DNA of 64,000 nucleotides, from assembly GCF_947503465.1 (NCBI RefSeq), contig NZ_CANNDN010000001.1, positions 1,116,001 to 1,180,000 on the forward strand, given 5' to 3'. The notes under the pieces are model-generated. The model saw nothing but the letters and a program-made list of their open reading frames with translations. It searched no databases and was not told the DNA's origin. Origin of the DNA: an uncultured Tateyamaria sp. Its GTDB lineage: Bacteria; Pseudomonadota; Alphaproteobacteria; Rhodobacterales; Rhodobacteraceae. Made by a program: the position numbers and the translations under genes. Positions 24,681 through 33,325 of the stretch are shown piece after piece; the first letter of the stretch is position 1; every line of letters starts with the position of its first letter.

Positions 24681-25282
24681 CACGCGCCCGCGTCGTAGGC
24701 CGCCACCATGTCCGCGGCCCGGCTGGCGACATCCGCCACCGACATGCCGGGTTTGTAAAGGGCCGACCCGATGCCAAAGCCCGTGACACCCGCCGCGAAC
24801 CAATCCGCGAAATTGGCAGGGCCAACACCGCCCACGGCATAGGTCCTGGTCCCTTTGGGCAAGACCGCGCCGATGGCCTTCAACCCCTCGATCCCGAGCA
24901 GGGACGCCGGAAACAGTTTCAGCCCATCGGCCCCCGCGTGCAGCGCGGCAAAGCACTCCGTTGGGGTCATCACACCGGGGAAGGACATCATGCCTGCCTG
25001 CTTGGTCGCGACAATGACGCTGGCGTTCGCGTCCGGCGATACAACCATATGCGCACCCATGTCGTGCAGCCGCTCGACATCACGCACGTCCAGAACGGTG
25101 CCCGCGCCGATCATTGCCGCGTCCTTGTGCGCATCCAGCAACTTGCCAATGCTGTCAAAGGGATCAGGCGAATTCAGCGGCACCTCGATACGGGTGATGC
25201 CCGACGCGACCAGCGCATCGGCGACCGGCACAGCCTCATCCGGGGTGATCCCGCGCAGGATGGCAATGATCTCTCGGCTCAT
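24680..25282 (-). CDS. dgoA: 2-dehydro-3-deoxy-6-phosphogalactonate aldolase
   Basis: A 200-residue class I KDPG/KDPGal aldolase. The catalytic Glu is in TRIEVPLNSPDP, and the Schiff-base Lys is in ADGLKLFPASLLG; GTVLDVRDVERL is also typical. It splits KDPGal to pyruvate and glyceraldehyde-3-phosphate. Its start overlaps the dgoK stop by 4 nt. The IEVPLNSP form of the motif, with Asn-Ser, favours the galactose version over Eda. Confidence 0.92.
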   Translation of the reverse strand: MSREIIAILRGITPDEAVPVADALVASGITRIEVPLNSPDPFDSIGKLLDAHKDAAMIGAGTVLDVRDVERLHDMGAHMVVSPDANASVIVATKQAGMMSFPGVMTPTECFAALHAGADGLKLFPASLLGIEGLKAIGAVLPKGTRTYAVGGVGPANFADWFAAGVTGFGIGSALYKPGMSVADVASRAADMVAAYDAGA

Positions 25283-26169
25283 GCGGCCTCTCCGTAAATC
25301 TGCGTGTAGGCGGCCGTCAGGCCTGCCAATGTCATCTCTTCCGCGCCCGCGATCTGGGTGGGCACGCCCTGTGTCTGCAATGCGTCGGCATAGGCCGCCG
25401 ACAGCCGTTCCGCCCCGATCAGCGCAACCTGCTGGCCCAGCCAATAGGGCCGCATCGCCGCCAGCTCCGCCCCGACCAGAAGGCCCGACAGACGCGCACG
25501 TGCAATGTCTCCGTCCAACCCGTCCAACAGGCCTTCGGCCCGCAAGGAAAACAGCGCCGCCGCCAACCCTTCGGGCCGCGACAGCGACTGATCCACACCA
25601 GCAGCAAAGGCCTCGGCATCCCACCCCTCGCCCATGGAATGGCGCAGCACGGACCGTTCCGACAGCAGGGCAAACATCTCGCCCGTCATGGCGGTGCGGA
25701 AACTCACAATCTCGCCCGCGCTCACATGCGCCCACTTGGTGTGGGTGCCGGGCAGGCAGATCACCCCGTCAAAGCCGGGGGACGTGGCCAGATACCCGGA
25801 AATCTGCGTCTCTTCCCCGCGCATCACATCCGCAGGCCGCCCCTGTTTCACGCCGGGCAGAATGCGGACATCCAGATCGGTGCCCGCAACCTGAACCGCC
25901 TCGGTCGCAGAGGGCGGCGCACAAGGCACCGCGGCATAGGGCGCTTCGGCCCAGCCCTGCCGCGACCCGACCATCCCGCAAGCCAGCACAGGCGCAGGCA
26001 ACACATCACCGACCAACGCGCGCAAGGCAGGCTCGAACCCGCCCCGGTCCAGCGTGCCCATCCCTTGCGCGGACATCCGTCGATCCAGAACGACCCCATC
26101 CGCGCGCATCACCCACGCACGGACATGCGACGTCCCCCAATCCACAGCAATCCACGCAACATCTGCCAT
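25279..26169 (-). CDS. dgoK: 2-dehydro-3-deoxygalactonokinase
   Basis: A 296-residue ASKHA-fold kinase that phosphorylates 2-keto-3-deoxygalactonate. The N-terminal phosphate loop is AVDWGTSHVRAWV, and the family signature CLPGTHTKWAHVSAGEIVSFRTAMTGEMFALL lies about residues 137-170. It is coupled to dgoA and the SDR by overlaps of 4 and 1 nt. Together they complete the lower De Ley-Doudoroff branch. Confidence 0.94.
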   Translation of the reverse strand: MADVAWIAVDWGTSHVRAWVMRADGVVLDRRMSAQGMGTLDRGGFEPALRALVGDVLPAPVLACGMVGSRQGWAEAPYAAVPCAPPSATEAVQVAGTDLDVRILPGVKQGRPADVMRGEETQISGYLATSPGFDGVICLPGTHTKWAHVSAGEIVSFRTAMTGEMFALLSERSVLRHSMGEGWDAEAFAAGVDQSLSRPEGLAAALFSLRAEGLLDGLDGDIARARLSGLLVGAELAAMRPYWLGQQVALIGAERLSAAYADALQTQGVPTQIAGAEEMTLAGLTAAYTQIYGEAA

Positions 26170-26939
26170 CAGCCGGTCACCACCACACCACCATCAATCA
26201 CCAGGGACTGGCCGGTCATCATCTTCGACGTGCCCGAGGCCAGGAACAAGGTAGCACCGACAATATCATCCGGCTCCAGATGGTCTTTCAAACACTGACG
26301 CTCCATATGGGCCGCCAGACCTTCGGGCGTCGCCCACTGGTCCAGCTGCTTTTGCGTCAACACCCAACCAGGGGCCAGGGCATTCACACGGATGCGATCG
26401 GGCCCAAATTCGCGCGCAAGCGACCGTGTCATCCCGTTGATGCCGGCATTCGCCCCGGTATACAGCGGATAGCCCGCATTCCCCATCATGTAGCTGATCG
26501 ATGAAAAGTTGATGATGGATCCACCGCCTGCGGCCCGCATGCCCTGGATCACCGCCTGACAGGCAAAGAAATAGGCCTTGAAGTTGATCGCCATCATCCA
26601 GTCGAAAAAGTCGCTGTCGACCTCGGCCGTGGTATGGCGCTTGTCATTGGCGGCGTTGTTGACCAGCGTCGTGACAGGCCCGTGGGCCTCTGCCGCCTGG
26701 TCCATGCAGGCCTTCAATCGGTCCGTATCGGTGATATCGCACTGCATGAACAGCGGACGTGCGCCATGCTTGGCCTCCATCTCGTCACAAAAGGCCGTCG
26801 CGTCCGACCGGCCCACAAAGGCCACCCTGGCCCCCTGATCCAGAAACCCGTCCGTCAGCGATGCGCCAATGCCCGACCCGCCCCCGGTGATGAACACCGA
26901 TGCGCCGTTCAAATCGTGGAATGTGGCTGTCTCTTTCAT
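26169..26939 (-). CDS. short-chain dehydrogenase, probable D-galactose 1-dehydrogenase
   Basis: A 256-residue SDR resembling the XylB-type aldose 1-dehydrogenases. The cofactor loop is TGGGSGIG, NNAAND is the central motif, and SSISYMMGNAGYPLYTGANAG holds the Ser and Tyr of the active site. In the usual YXXXK motif, the lysine position is Asn (YTGAN), confirmed at the codon AAT on the minus strand. By context it should oxidise galactose to its lactone, the first step before the lactonase. The missing Lys means activity should be treated with care. Confidence 0.8.
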   Translation of the reverse strand: MKETATFHDLNGASVFITGGGSGIGASLTDGFLDQGARVAFVGRSDATAFCDEMEAKHGARPLFMQCDITDTDRLKACMDQAAEAHGPVTTLVNNAANDKRHTTAEVDSDFFDWMMAINFKAYFFACQAVIQGMRAAGGGSIINFSSISYMMGNAGYPLYTGANAGINGMTRSLAREFGPDRIRVNALAPGWVLTQKQLDQWATPEGLAAHMERQCLKDHLEPDDIVGATLFLASGTSKMMTGQSLVIDGGVVVTG

Positions 26940-26962
26940 GGCATCACTCTTTCTGCGCAGGT

Positions 26963-29047
26963 TCAGGCAAGGTCACCCTTGATCACCCACATCCGTTCCG
27001 GGAAACTCCATGGCAGCGTCAGGCCATGGTACATCAAATAGGAACCGCTCACCACAATCGGGCCGGTTTTCAGCGCATTCTGGCCACGCGACAAGTGGCT
27101 GGCATCCTCGCGGTTGATCAACTCGACGCGGTACTTGGCGTCGGGCGTCAACCGGGTCAGATGCAAGGGGCGCGGCGCAATCTGGTCGCTGGTGGCGGCC
27201 TTGCCGGCGAACACGACAAACTGCCCACCGCCCAGTTCCAGATGCTGTTCGGCAAAGACCGCCGGGTCTGCACTGTCCAGACGCAGAATATCCGCACCGT
27301 ACATCCAGTCGCGGTTGTGCTTCCACCACCCGGTGACGTCTGTCAGCACGCGCATTTCTTCGTCGGACAACTCGCGCGGGTCCATTTCGAACCCCATATG
27401 CCGCTGGGCGGCCACCCAGGCCCGAAACCGGATGTCCAGGGTGCGGCCCGAGGTGTGGCAGGTGCGCGGCCCCACATGCGACCCGGTGACCGCCATGGGC
27501 AAGAAGATCGACGCGTTGTGCTGAATACGCAGCCGTTCAACCGCGTCGTTGCTGTCACTCAGCCATACCCGCTGCGTTCGCTCCATGATGCCAAAGTCGA
27601 TGCGCCCGCCCCCGCTTGCGCAGCTTTCGATTTCAACATCCGGGAACCGCTGCCGCAGCCGGTCCAGCAAGGTGTATGATCCGCGCGTCTGGGCGGCATC
27701 GGGCATGGGCAGCACGCGGTTGTGGTCCCATTTCACATACTCGATGTCGTGGCGGCTCAGGATGTCACTGATCCGTTCGAACAGGAACGACTGCACCGCC
27801 GGCAGGGCCATGTTCAACGCCATCTGCTGGCGGCCCATGATCTGGTCTTCGCCCCCGAACGCCCAATCTGGATGCGCACGAAAGATGTCCGAATTCTGGT
27901 TGATCATCTCCGGCTCGAACCAGATGCCAAAGGTCATGCCCAGTGATTTCACATGATCAATCAGCGGGGTCAGACCGTCGGGGTACTTGCGCGGATCAAC
28001 TTCCCAATCCGACAGCGCCTGCGTGTCGTCGTCGCGATTGCCAAACCAACCGTCATCCAGAACAAACCGCTCCGCGCCCAGCTTTGCGGCGCGTTCGGCA
28101 ATATCTTTCAACGCATCCAGGTTATGGTCGAAATAGACGGCTTCCCAGCAATTATAGTGCACGGGCCGCGGCGTATCGGGTCGGGGAAAGGTCACGATCC
28201 GGTCGCGCAGATGGCGCTGGAACGCCACCGCACACCCGTTCAGACCGTCGTCCGAGAACACGGCATACAGCTTGCCGGTTGCAAACGTCTTTTGCGCCGC
28301 CCCCTCAACCCGCGCCGCATGCCCGAACTGGATCTGCCGCCGCCCATCGGGCAGTTCTTCGGCCACCATCCGGTGGCCACCGGACCAACCATAATGAAAG
28401 GCATAGGCATGGCCCGCCGCGTTCGTTGCGCCGCGCACGGGCACAATCAACCCGGGGAAATGTTCGTGCCCCGTCCGCCCCGTCCGGTTCTCGCGATAGC
28501 GGATACCGGGCGACCAGGGCGTGCGGTTCATCTGGAATTCACCGCACCAGCGCCCGGCAAAGTCGATCATGTCATCGGCCAGTTGCGGCGCGGGAAACAC
28601 GGGCGCTGCCAGCCAATGCAGGTGCATCGGCTCCATCGCGTCCAGTTCCGCGCTGGCCTCGATGATATGCGTCTCGGGATCGATGGCGAACCGCGCGCGA
28701 TAGGTCAGCACCCGGTCCTGGTCCATGTAGGTCAGGATCAGCACATTGTCGGCCACATCCGACCGTTCCAGACAGAACTTGGGCAGAAACGGCGTGCCGT
28801 CCCCGTGCCGGATGATCAGGCCGGGCTGTCCGGGAAAGGACCGTGTCGCTTCCGGGCAGATGCTGAGTTCGGGATTCGCATCCAGCATTCCGCCCGTCAC
28901 ATCAAGGGTATAGGCCTCATAGAGGGTCGTCAGGTCTTCTTCGTCCGGCAGGCGGGGGCCCCAATAGACAACCTCCGCCAGTCGGCCCCTGTCAGAGCCG
29001 AGAACCAAAGACTGACGCCCATCATCCAGGCGCCAACATCTTATCAC
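26963..29047 (-). CDS. alpha-galactosidase, glycoside hydrolase family 36
   Basis: A 694-residue GH36 enzyme. Motifs are LDDGWFGNRDDD, the nucleophile Asp in EYVKWDHNR (near residue 440), ESCASGGGRID and the acid/base Asp in VWLSDSNDAVERLRIQ (near 500). There is no signal peptide, so it hydrolyses imported alpha-galactosides such as melibiose or raffinose in the cytoplasm. The GTG start at 29047 overlaps the permease stop by 4 nt, so translation is coupled to transport. Confidence 0.95.
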   Translation of the reverse strand: MIRCWRLDDGRQSLVLGSDRGRLAEVVYWGPRLPDEEDLTTLYEAYTLDVTGGMLDANPELSICPEATRSFPGQPGLIIRHGDGTPFLPKFCLERSDVADNVLILTYMDQDRVLTYRARFAIDPETHIIEASAELDAMEPMHLHWLAAPVFPAPQLADDMIDFAGRWCGEFQMNRTPWSPGIRYRENRTGRTGHEHFPGLIVPVRGATNAAGHAYAFHYGWSGGHRMVAEELPDGRRQIQFGHAARVEGAAQKTFATGKLYAVFSDDGLNGCAVAFQRHLRDRIVTFPRPDTPRPVHYNCWEAVYFDHNLDALKDIAERAAKLGAERFVLDDGWFGNRDDDTQALSDWEVDPRKYPDGLTPLIDHVKSLGMTFGIWFEPEMINQNSDIFRAHPDWAFGGEDQIMGRQQMALNMALPAVQSFLFERISDILSRHDIEYVKWDHNRVLPMPDAAQTRGSYTLLDRLRQRFPDVEIESCASGGGRIDFGIMERTQRVWLSDSNDAVERLRIQHNASIFLPMAVTGSHVGPRTCHTSGRTLDIRFRAWVAAQRHMGFEMDPRELSDEEMRVLTDVTGWWKHNRDWMYGADILRLDSADPAVFAEQHLELGGGQFVVFAGKAATSDQIAPRPLHLTRLTPDAKYRVELINREDASHLSRGQNALKTGPIVVSGSYLMYHGLTLPWSFPERMWVIKGDLA

Positions 29048-29892
29048 TTAACAGCCCCCAGCGTCAGACCGGCAATAAAGTGCCGCTGCATAAGAAAAAA
29101 GCATACCACAGGTGGGATCGCCGCCAGCAAGGACGCCGCCGACACCAGGTGCCAGTTGTTCACGAACTGCCCGTTCAGCGCGCGCACACCCGCCGTGATC
29201 GGCTTGGCGCTCTCGCCTTGGGTCAACACGTTGGCCCAGAAGAAATCGTTCCAGACAAAGGTGAAGATCAGCACCGCCAGCGCCGCAATCGCGGGCCGGA
29301 CCAGTGGCAGGACAACGTACCAGAAGATGCGCCATTCCGCGACACCTTCGATCCGCGCGGATTCCACAAGGTCGAAGGGCAACGCCTTGATAAAGTTACG
29401 CATAAACAGCGTACAGAACCCGGTTTGGAAGGCCGCATGGAACAGGAACTGACCTGCGATCGTGTCGTAAAGCCCGGTCTGCACGGACATGTCGCGCACC
29501 GGCACCATCAGGATCTGGAACGGGATGAAGTTGCCCGCCACGAACAGGAAGAACAGCGGCAGCGCCACCTTGAACTTATAGATCGCCAGCGCGTAGCCCG
29601 CGAGGCAGGCAAGGGCGACCGAGATGGCGACTGTGGGCACGGTGATCAGCACCGAGTTCCACATGTATTGCGCCGCCGCCGATTGGGTGAACACGGCCGT
29701 ATAGTTCTCGATGATGGCAAACTCGCTAGGCCAACCAAACACGTTGCCCGAGTTGATGTCCTTGGCCGACCGGATCGACGTCAGGAAAATCGCCAGCAAG
29801 GGCAGAAGCCACAGGATCAATGCGACGGGCAGAAAGGCCTGATAGGCGGCCTTGGCCCCGGGGCCGGATTTCTCGATAGGACGCGGAAACAT
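29044..29892 (-). CDS. carbohydrate ABC transporter permease, MalG type
   Basis: A 282-residue inner-membrane permease with six transmembrane helices. The EAA loop is ESARIEGVAEWRIFWYVVLPLVRP (about residues 185-208), which contacts the ATPase. The start MFPRPIEKSGPG at 29892 lies 1 nt after the partner permease gene. It forms a heterodimer with the MalF-type permease. Confidence 0.94.
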   Translation of the reverse strand: MFPRPIEKSGPGAKAAYQAFLPVALILWLLPLLAIFLTSIRSAKDINSGNVFGWPSEFAIIENYTAVFTQSAAAQYMWNSVLITVPTVAISVALACLAGYALAIYKFKVALPLFFLFVAGNFIPFQILMVPVRDMSVQTGLYDTIAGQFLFHAAFQTGFCTLFMRNFIKALPFDLVESARIEGVAEWRIFWYVVLPLVRPAIAALAVLIFTFVWNDFFWANVLTQGESAKPITAGVRALNGQFVNNWHLVSAASLLAAIPPVVCFFLMQRHFIAGLTLGAVK

Positions 29893-29893
29893 C

Positions 29894-30889
29894 TTAGCGG
29901 CCCCCCTTCTCGTCTTGGTACATGCGCCACAGGAAGTAGCTGATGAAGAACAGCATGATGCCGAACAGGACCGTCGCCACGGACGACCCGTACCCGTACC
30001 GTTCACCGAACTCGGAGATCGCAACCTCGAACATGTAATGCGACAGAACGTTGGTGGACCCGAACGGCCCGCCCTGTGTCATGATCGCGATCATGTCGAA
30101 CGACCGTAGCGCCCCGATGACCGTCACCACCACAGCAATGAAGGTCGCGGGCTTCAGCTGGGGCACAACCACGTACCACAGCATCTTCCAGCCCTTGGCA
30201 CCGTCAAGGCGCGCGGCTTCGATCTGGTCGGCGGCCACGTTGTTCAGCCCCGTAAGGTACAGGATCATGCAATACGCGATCTGCGGCCACAGACCGGCGG
30301 CGATGATGCCGTAGGTCGCCCATTCCGGGCTCGACAGGATGTCCGGCACGGGGCGCGCGCAGTTGAAGGTGACGTTGCCGACGATGTTGACCGTTTCCTC
30401 GCAGAACAACGCCTTCCAGACGGTACCGACCACGCCGAAGTCCGGGTTGTAGAACCAGCCAAAGATCAGGCCCACAACGACTTGGCTGATCACGAAGGGA
30501 AAGAAGAACATGGACTTGTAAAACCGCATCCCCGTGACCGTCTGGTTCAGGAACAGCGCGATGAACAGGCCCAGCGGCACGGCCAGCATGTAAAGCACCA
30601 GCCACAGAATGTTGTTGCGCAGGGACGTCCAGAAATTGGGATCGTCCCACAGCTTCACATAGTTGTCGAACCCGACCCATGTGGCGGTGGAATTGCCGTT
30701 GGCATCGTAGAGGCCGTTCCACTCGTAAAGGCTGAGCCAGAGCGATTCGAAGATCGGAATGACCACGTAGATCGCAAAGAAGATCAGCGCCGGGATCAGG
30801 AATATCCAAGGGGAAATGGCCAGCTTGTTTCGCCTGAACCAACTGGGCTCACCCCGGGGTCCTGTGTCGGTGACAACTGCATCTGCCAT
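29894..30889 (-). CDS. carbohydrate ABC transporter permease, MalF type
   Basis: A 331-residue permease with an N-terminal cytoplasmic tail and about six to seven helices. The EAA loop is IEAARLDGAKGWKMLWYVVVPQLKP. A periplasmic insert (CEETVNIVGNVTFNCARPVPD) carries two Cys that may pair. The ATG at 30889 has GGAGG at ideal distance; a TTG at 30895 overlaps that site and is rejected. The binding protein gene lies upstream across a highly structured 186-bp gap. Confidence 0.93.
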   Translation of the reverse strand: MADAVVTDTGPRGEPSWFRRNKLAISPWIFLIPALIFFAIYVVIPIFESLWLSLYEWNGLYDANGNSTATWVGFDNYVKLWDDPNFWTSLRNNILWLVLYMLAVPLGLFIALFLNQTVTGMRFYKSMFFFPFVISQVVVGLIFGWFYNPDFGVVGTVWKALFCEETVNIVGNVTFNCARPVPDILSSPEWATYGIIAAGLWPQIAYCMILYLTGLNNVAADQIEAARLDGAKGWKMLWYVVVPQLKPATFIAVVVTVIGALRSFDMIAIMTQGGPFGSTNVLSHYMFEVAISEFGERYGYGSSVATVLFGIMLFFISYFLWRMYQDEKGGR

Positions 30890-30914
30890 GGGCAACCTCC
30901 TGGTCTGAGGGCAT

Positions 30915-31061
30915 CTGTCCCCGCGGGGACAGGTCTAACCTTTTGAAAAAACAGAAATTAATTTTTGTTTACAGAAGGTTAAGCGGTAAAAGTCGGGTTG
31001 TGAGGCATGGTGCGCGCAGAGCGCACACCCTACGGTGTAGGGTGCGCCTTTACGGCGCACC
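30915..31061 (-). promoter_or_regulatory. structured intercistronic region between binding-protein and permease genes
   Basis: Four dyads are packed in 147 bp: an 18-bp perfect palindrome CTGTCCCCGCGGGGACAG (30915-30932); TAACCTT/AAGGTTA (30936-30981), enclosing a near-palindrome around AAATTAATTT; CACCCTAC-GGT-GTAGGGTG (31026-31044); and GGTGCGCC-TTTAC-GGCGCACC (31041-31061). The last two share 31041-31044, so they cannot form together. The last hairpin starts 15 nt after the binding-protein stop. Such structures commonly protect the binding-protein mRNA and lower permease expression. Confidence 0.6.
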
Positions 31062-31075
31062 GCACGTCTTGGAGA

Positions 31076-32305
31076 TCAGTAAACCTCGGCTTGAACCTCA
31101 TCCAGGCGCTGCAGGATCGCGTCTTTCTTGGACGGATCCAGCATGAACTCCTGGAAGCCTTCCATGCCCGCCTTGGCCATCGCCGCCGGTGCGTCGCGGT
31201 CATAGAACTGCGCCAGACCGGTGGCGCCGTTCAGCAGGGCAAACCCTTCCTGGATGAACTTGTCATCCGAGATGTCGGCCTTGGAGTTAATGGGCAGCTG
31301 ACCGATGGTCTTGTTCCACTGGGTCTGCACATCAGGGCGCGCAACGAAGGCCAGGAATTTCTTGGCATCTTCGACGTTCTTGGCGTTCGTGGGGATAAAG
31401 AAGGCGTCTGCAGGCGCTTCTTCAGCCGGAGGCACGTCCGCGTTGATCGTCGGGAATGGCATGAAATCGATCTGGTCTTCGGTCAGACCCGCGTTCTTGT
31501 AGCCGTCGACCGAGAAGTTGCCCATCACGTACATGGCCGCGTCGCCATTGGCGAAGGGTGCAATCGCATCCTGCCAGGACATCGACGCGTGGTTGTCCAC
31601 GAAACCGCATTCGTTGATCAGCTGTTCCCAGTTGTCGAATGTGGCGACAATGCGCGGATCGGTATACTTGATCTCGCCCGCCGTCAGCGCGTTGTGCACG
31701 TCATAGCCGTTGGTGCGCAGGTTGATGTAGTCGAACACACCCGCAGCGGTCCAAAGGAACTTGGTGCCGATGGTGAAGGGCGTCACGCCGTTCTCTTTCA
31801 TCTTGCCGCACGCCGCCAGCAGCTCGTCCCAGGTCTGGGGCTCTTCCAGCTCGAGCAGGTCAAAGATGTCTTTGCGGTAGTAGATACCCCACTGGTAGTA
31901 GCTGTAGGGCACGCCCCAGATCTTGCCATCGCGGCTCATCGTGGCCTTGATCGCGGCCAGATCCTCGTTGAAACCGTTTTCTTCCCACACGTCGTCGATG
32001 GGCTGGAACAGGCCCGCATCGACGAAGGGCGCCATGCGGTTGCCGGGATACCAGCTGGTCACGTCAGGCGCGTCAGCGGTCAGGAAGTTGCGGATCGCGG
32101 TCTTGTGCGCTTCGCGGTCGTTGATGTTGACGATCACGTTGATGTCGGGGTTTTCCGACTTGAACTGCTCCACTGCATCCTCGAACCCTTTTTTGGGGCC
32201 GGGGTTCAGGTCATCGAAGTTGATGACCAGATCACGCGCGAATGCGGTGCTGGCCACAGCCGACAGTGCAATTGCCGCAACCGCGGTTTTCAGATTAAGG
32301 AACAT
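31076..32305 (-). CDS. galactoside ABC transporter substrate-binding protein
   Basis: A 409-residue periplasmic binding protein of the carbohydrate uptake family 1. The signal peptide is MFLNLKTAVAAIALSAVASTAFA, followed by RDLVINFDDLNPG. Typical features are GVPYSYYQWGIYYRKDIFD and the hinge region. ATG at 32305 has GGGAGGAG upstream; a longer frame to 32353 is rejected. It heads the operon that continues to the GH42 gene, so its ligands are probably alpha- and beta-galactosides (inference from enzymes). Confidence 0.92.
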   Translation of the reverse strand: MFLNLKTAVAAIALSAVASTAFARDLVINFDDLNPGPKKGFEDAVEQFKSENPDINVIVNINDREAHKTAIRNFLTADAPDVTSWYPGNRMAPFVDAGLFQPIDDVWEENGFNEDLAAIKATMSRDGKIWGVPYSYYQWGIYYRKDIFDLLELEEPQTWDELLAACGKMKENGVTPFTIGTKFLWTAAGVFDYINLRTNGYDVHNALTAGEIKYTDPRIVATFDNWEQLINECGFVDNHASMSWQDAIAPFANGDAAMYVMGNFSVDGYKNAGLTEDQIDFMPFPTINADVPPAEEAPADAFFIPTNAKNVEDAKKFLAFVARPDVQTQWNKTIGQLPINSKADISDDKFIQEGFALLNGATGLAQFYDRDAPAAMAKAGMEGFQEFMLDPSKKDAILQRLDEVQAEVY

Positions 32306-32410
32306 TGGTTCTCCTCCCGTTGGTTCCATTACGCTCCGCCGCCGAGCGTGCAATTTCCTGTCGGCGACGAAAAGTCAGTTTTTCTTTGACACCGGCCCCT
32401 GCTTTGTGAA

Positions 32411-32449
32411 TGTTCCACATAGTGAAACCGGTTTCCAACTATTGGAACA
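32411..32449. promoter_or_regulatory. tandem IclR-type operators
   Basis: Two dyads, TTCCAC-ATA-GTGAAA (32413-32427) and TTCCAA-CTA-TTGGAA (32433-32447), have centres 20 bp apart, about two helical turns. They fit inside a larger symmetry TGTTCCA...TGGAACA (32411-32449) around AAACCGGTTT. They lie between the divergent binding-protein operon and the iclR gene, so one regulator could control both. Confidence 0.7.
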
Positions 32450-32511
32450 CTACGGGGCACTTGGGCGGCAGGTCAACAGATTTTGTCGCGCCGGTCTTTG
32501 GGAGGAGACAG

Positions 32512-33300
32512 ATGAACACCGCAGCCCCCCGGTCGGGGGAAGGAACCATTGCCAAGGCGCTGGATGTGCTGGACCTTGTGGCCCAGCTGGAACGTCCTGT
32601 GCGGTTTTCCGAACTGCTGTCCCTGTCCCCCCACCCCAAGGCGACACTGTACCGCCTGGTGCAGAATCTGACCGCCCTTGGCATGCTGAAATACGACACC
32701 GACCGTCAGACCTATGCCCCCGGTTTGCGCCTTGTGCGCCTGGCCCATGCGGCATGGCGGCAAAGTTCGCTTGCCCCGATTGCGCGCCCCTTTATCGATG
32801 CGCTGAGCGCGCAGGTCGGAGAGACGGTGCACCTGGCGCAGATGGACGGCGGGCAGGTTCTGTACGTCGACAAACGCAACGCCGCCGAACCGCTCGAGAT
32901 GTTTTCACAGGCGGGCAAGGTCGGCCCCGGATATTGCACGGGCGTGGGCAAGGCGATGCTGGCCTTCCTGGGTGACGAGGCACTGGAAGTGGCGCTGTCC
33001 CAGCAGGCGTGGTTTGCCCATACCGCCCACACCCACACCAGCCGCGATTCCCTGTGTTCCGAGTTTGCCGCGATTCGGAGCGATGGCGTTGCCTATGACC
33101 GCGAAGAGCACGAACCCGGCATCATCTGCGTGGCCGCCCCCATCCTGTCGGATGCGGGCCGTTCCATCGGTGCGCTGAGCGTCACCACGTCCACCGCGCG
33201 CAAGTCACTGGCCGATCTGGCCAAGCTTGCGCCGCATCTTCAATCCACCGCGCGCGATATCGCCGGTGCCGCTGCCAACTGGCAGTTTCCAAGTCAATAA
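32512..33300 (+). CDS. IclR family transcriptional regulator
   Basis: A 262-residue regulator. The N-terminal winged helix (GTIAKALDVLDLVAQLERPVRFSELLSLSPHPKATLYRLVQNLTALGML) covers about residues 10-60, and the C-terminal ligand domain includes AGKVGPGYCTGVGKAMLAFL. The start follows GGAGGAG at 32501. It is divergent from the galactoside operon and upstream of the transport ATPase gene, so it most likely regulates both in response to a galactoside or a galactonate-pathway intermediate. Confidence 0.92.
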   Translation: MNTAAPRSGEGTIAKALDVLDLVAQLERPVRFSELLSLSPHPKATLYRLVQNLTALGMLKYDTDRQTYAPGLRLVRLAHAAWRQSSLAPIARPFIDALSAQVGETVHLAQMDGGQVLYVDKRNAAEPLEMFSQAGKVGPGYCTGVGKAMLAFLGDEALEVALSQQAWFAHTAHTHTSRDSLCSEFAAIRSDGVAYDREEHEPGIICVAAPILSDAGRSIGALSVTTSTARKSLADLAKLAPHLQSTARDIAGAAANWQFPSQ

Positions 33301-33325
33301 GGCCAGATAAACGAGGGAGGACACC

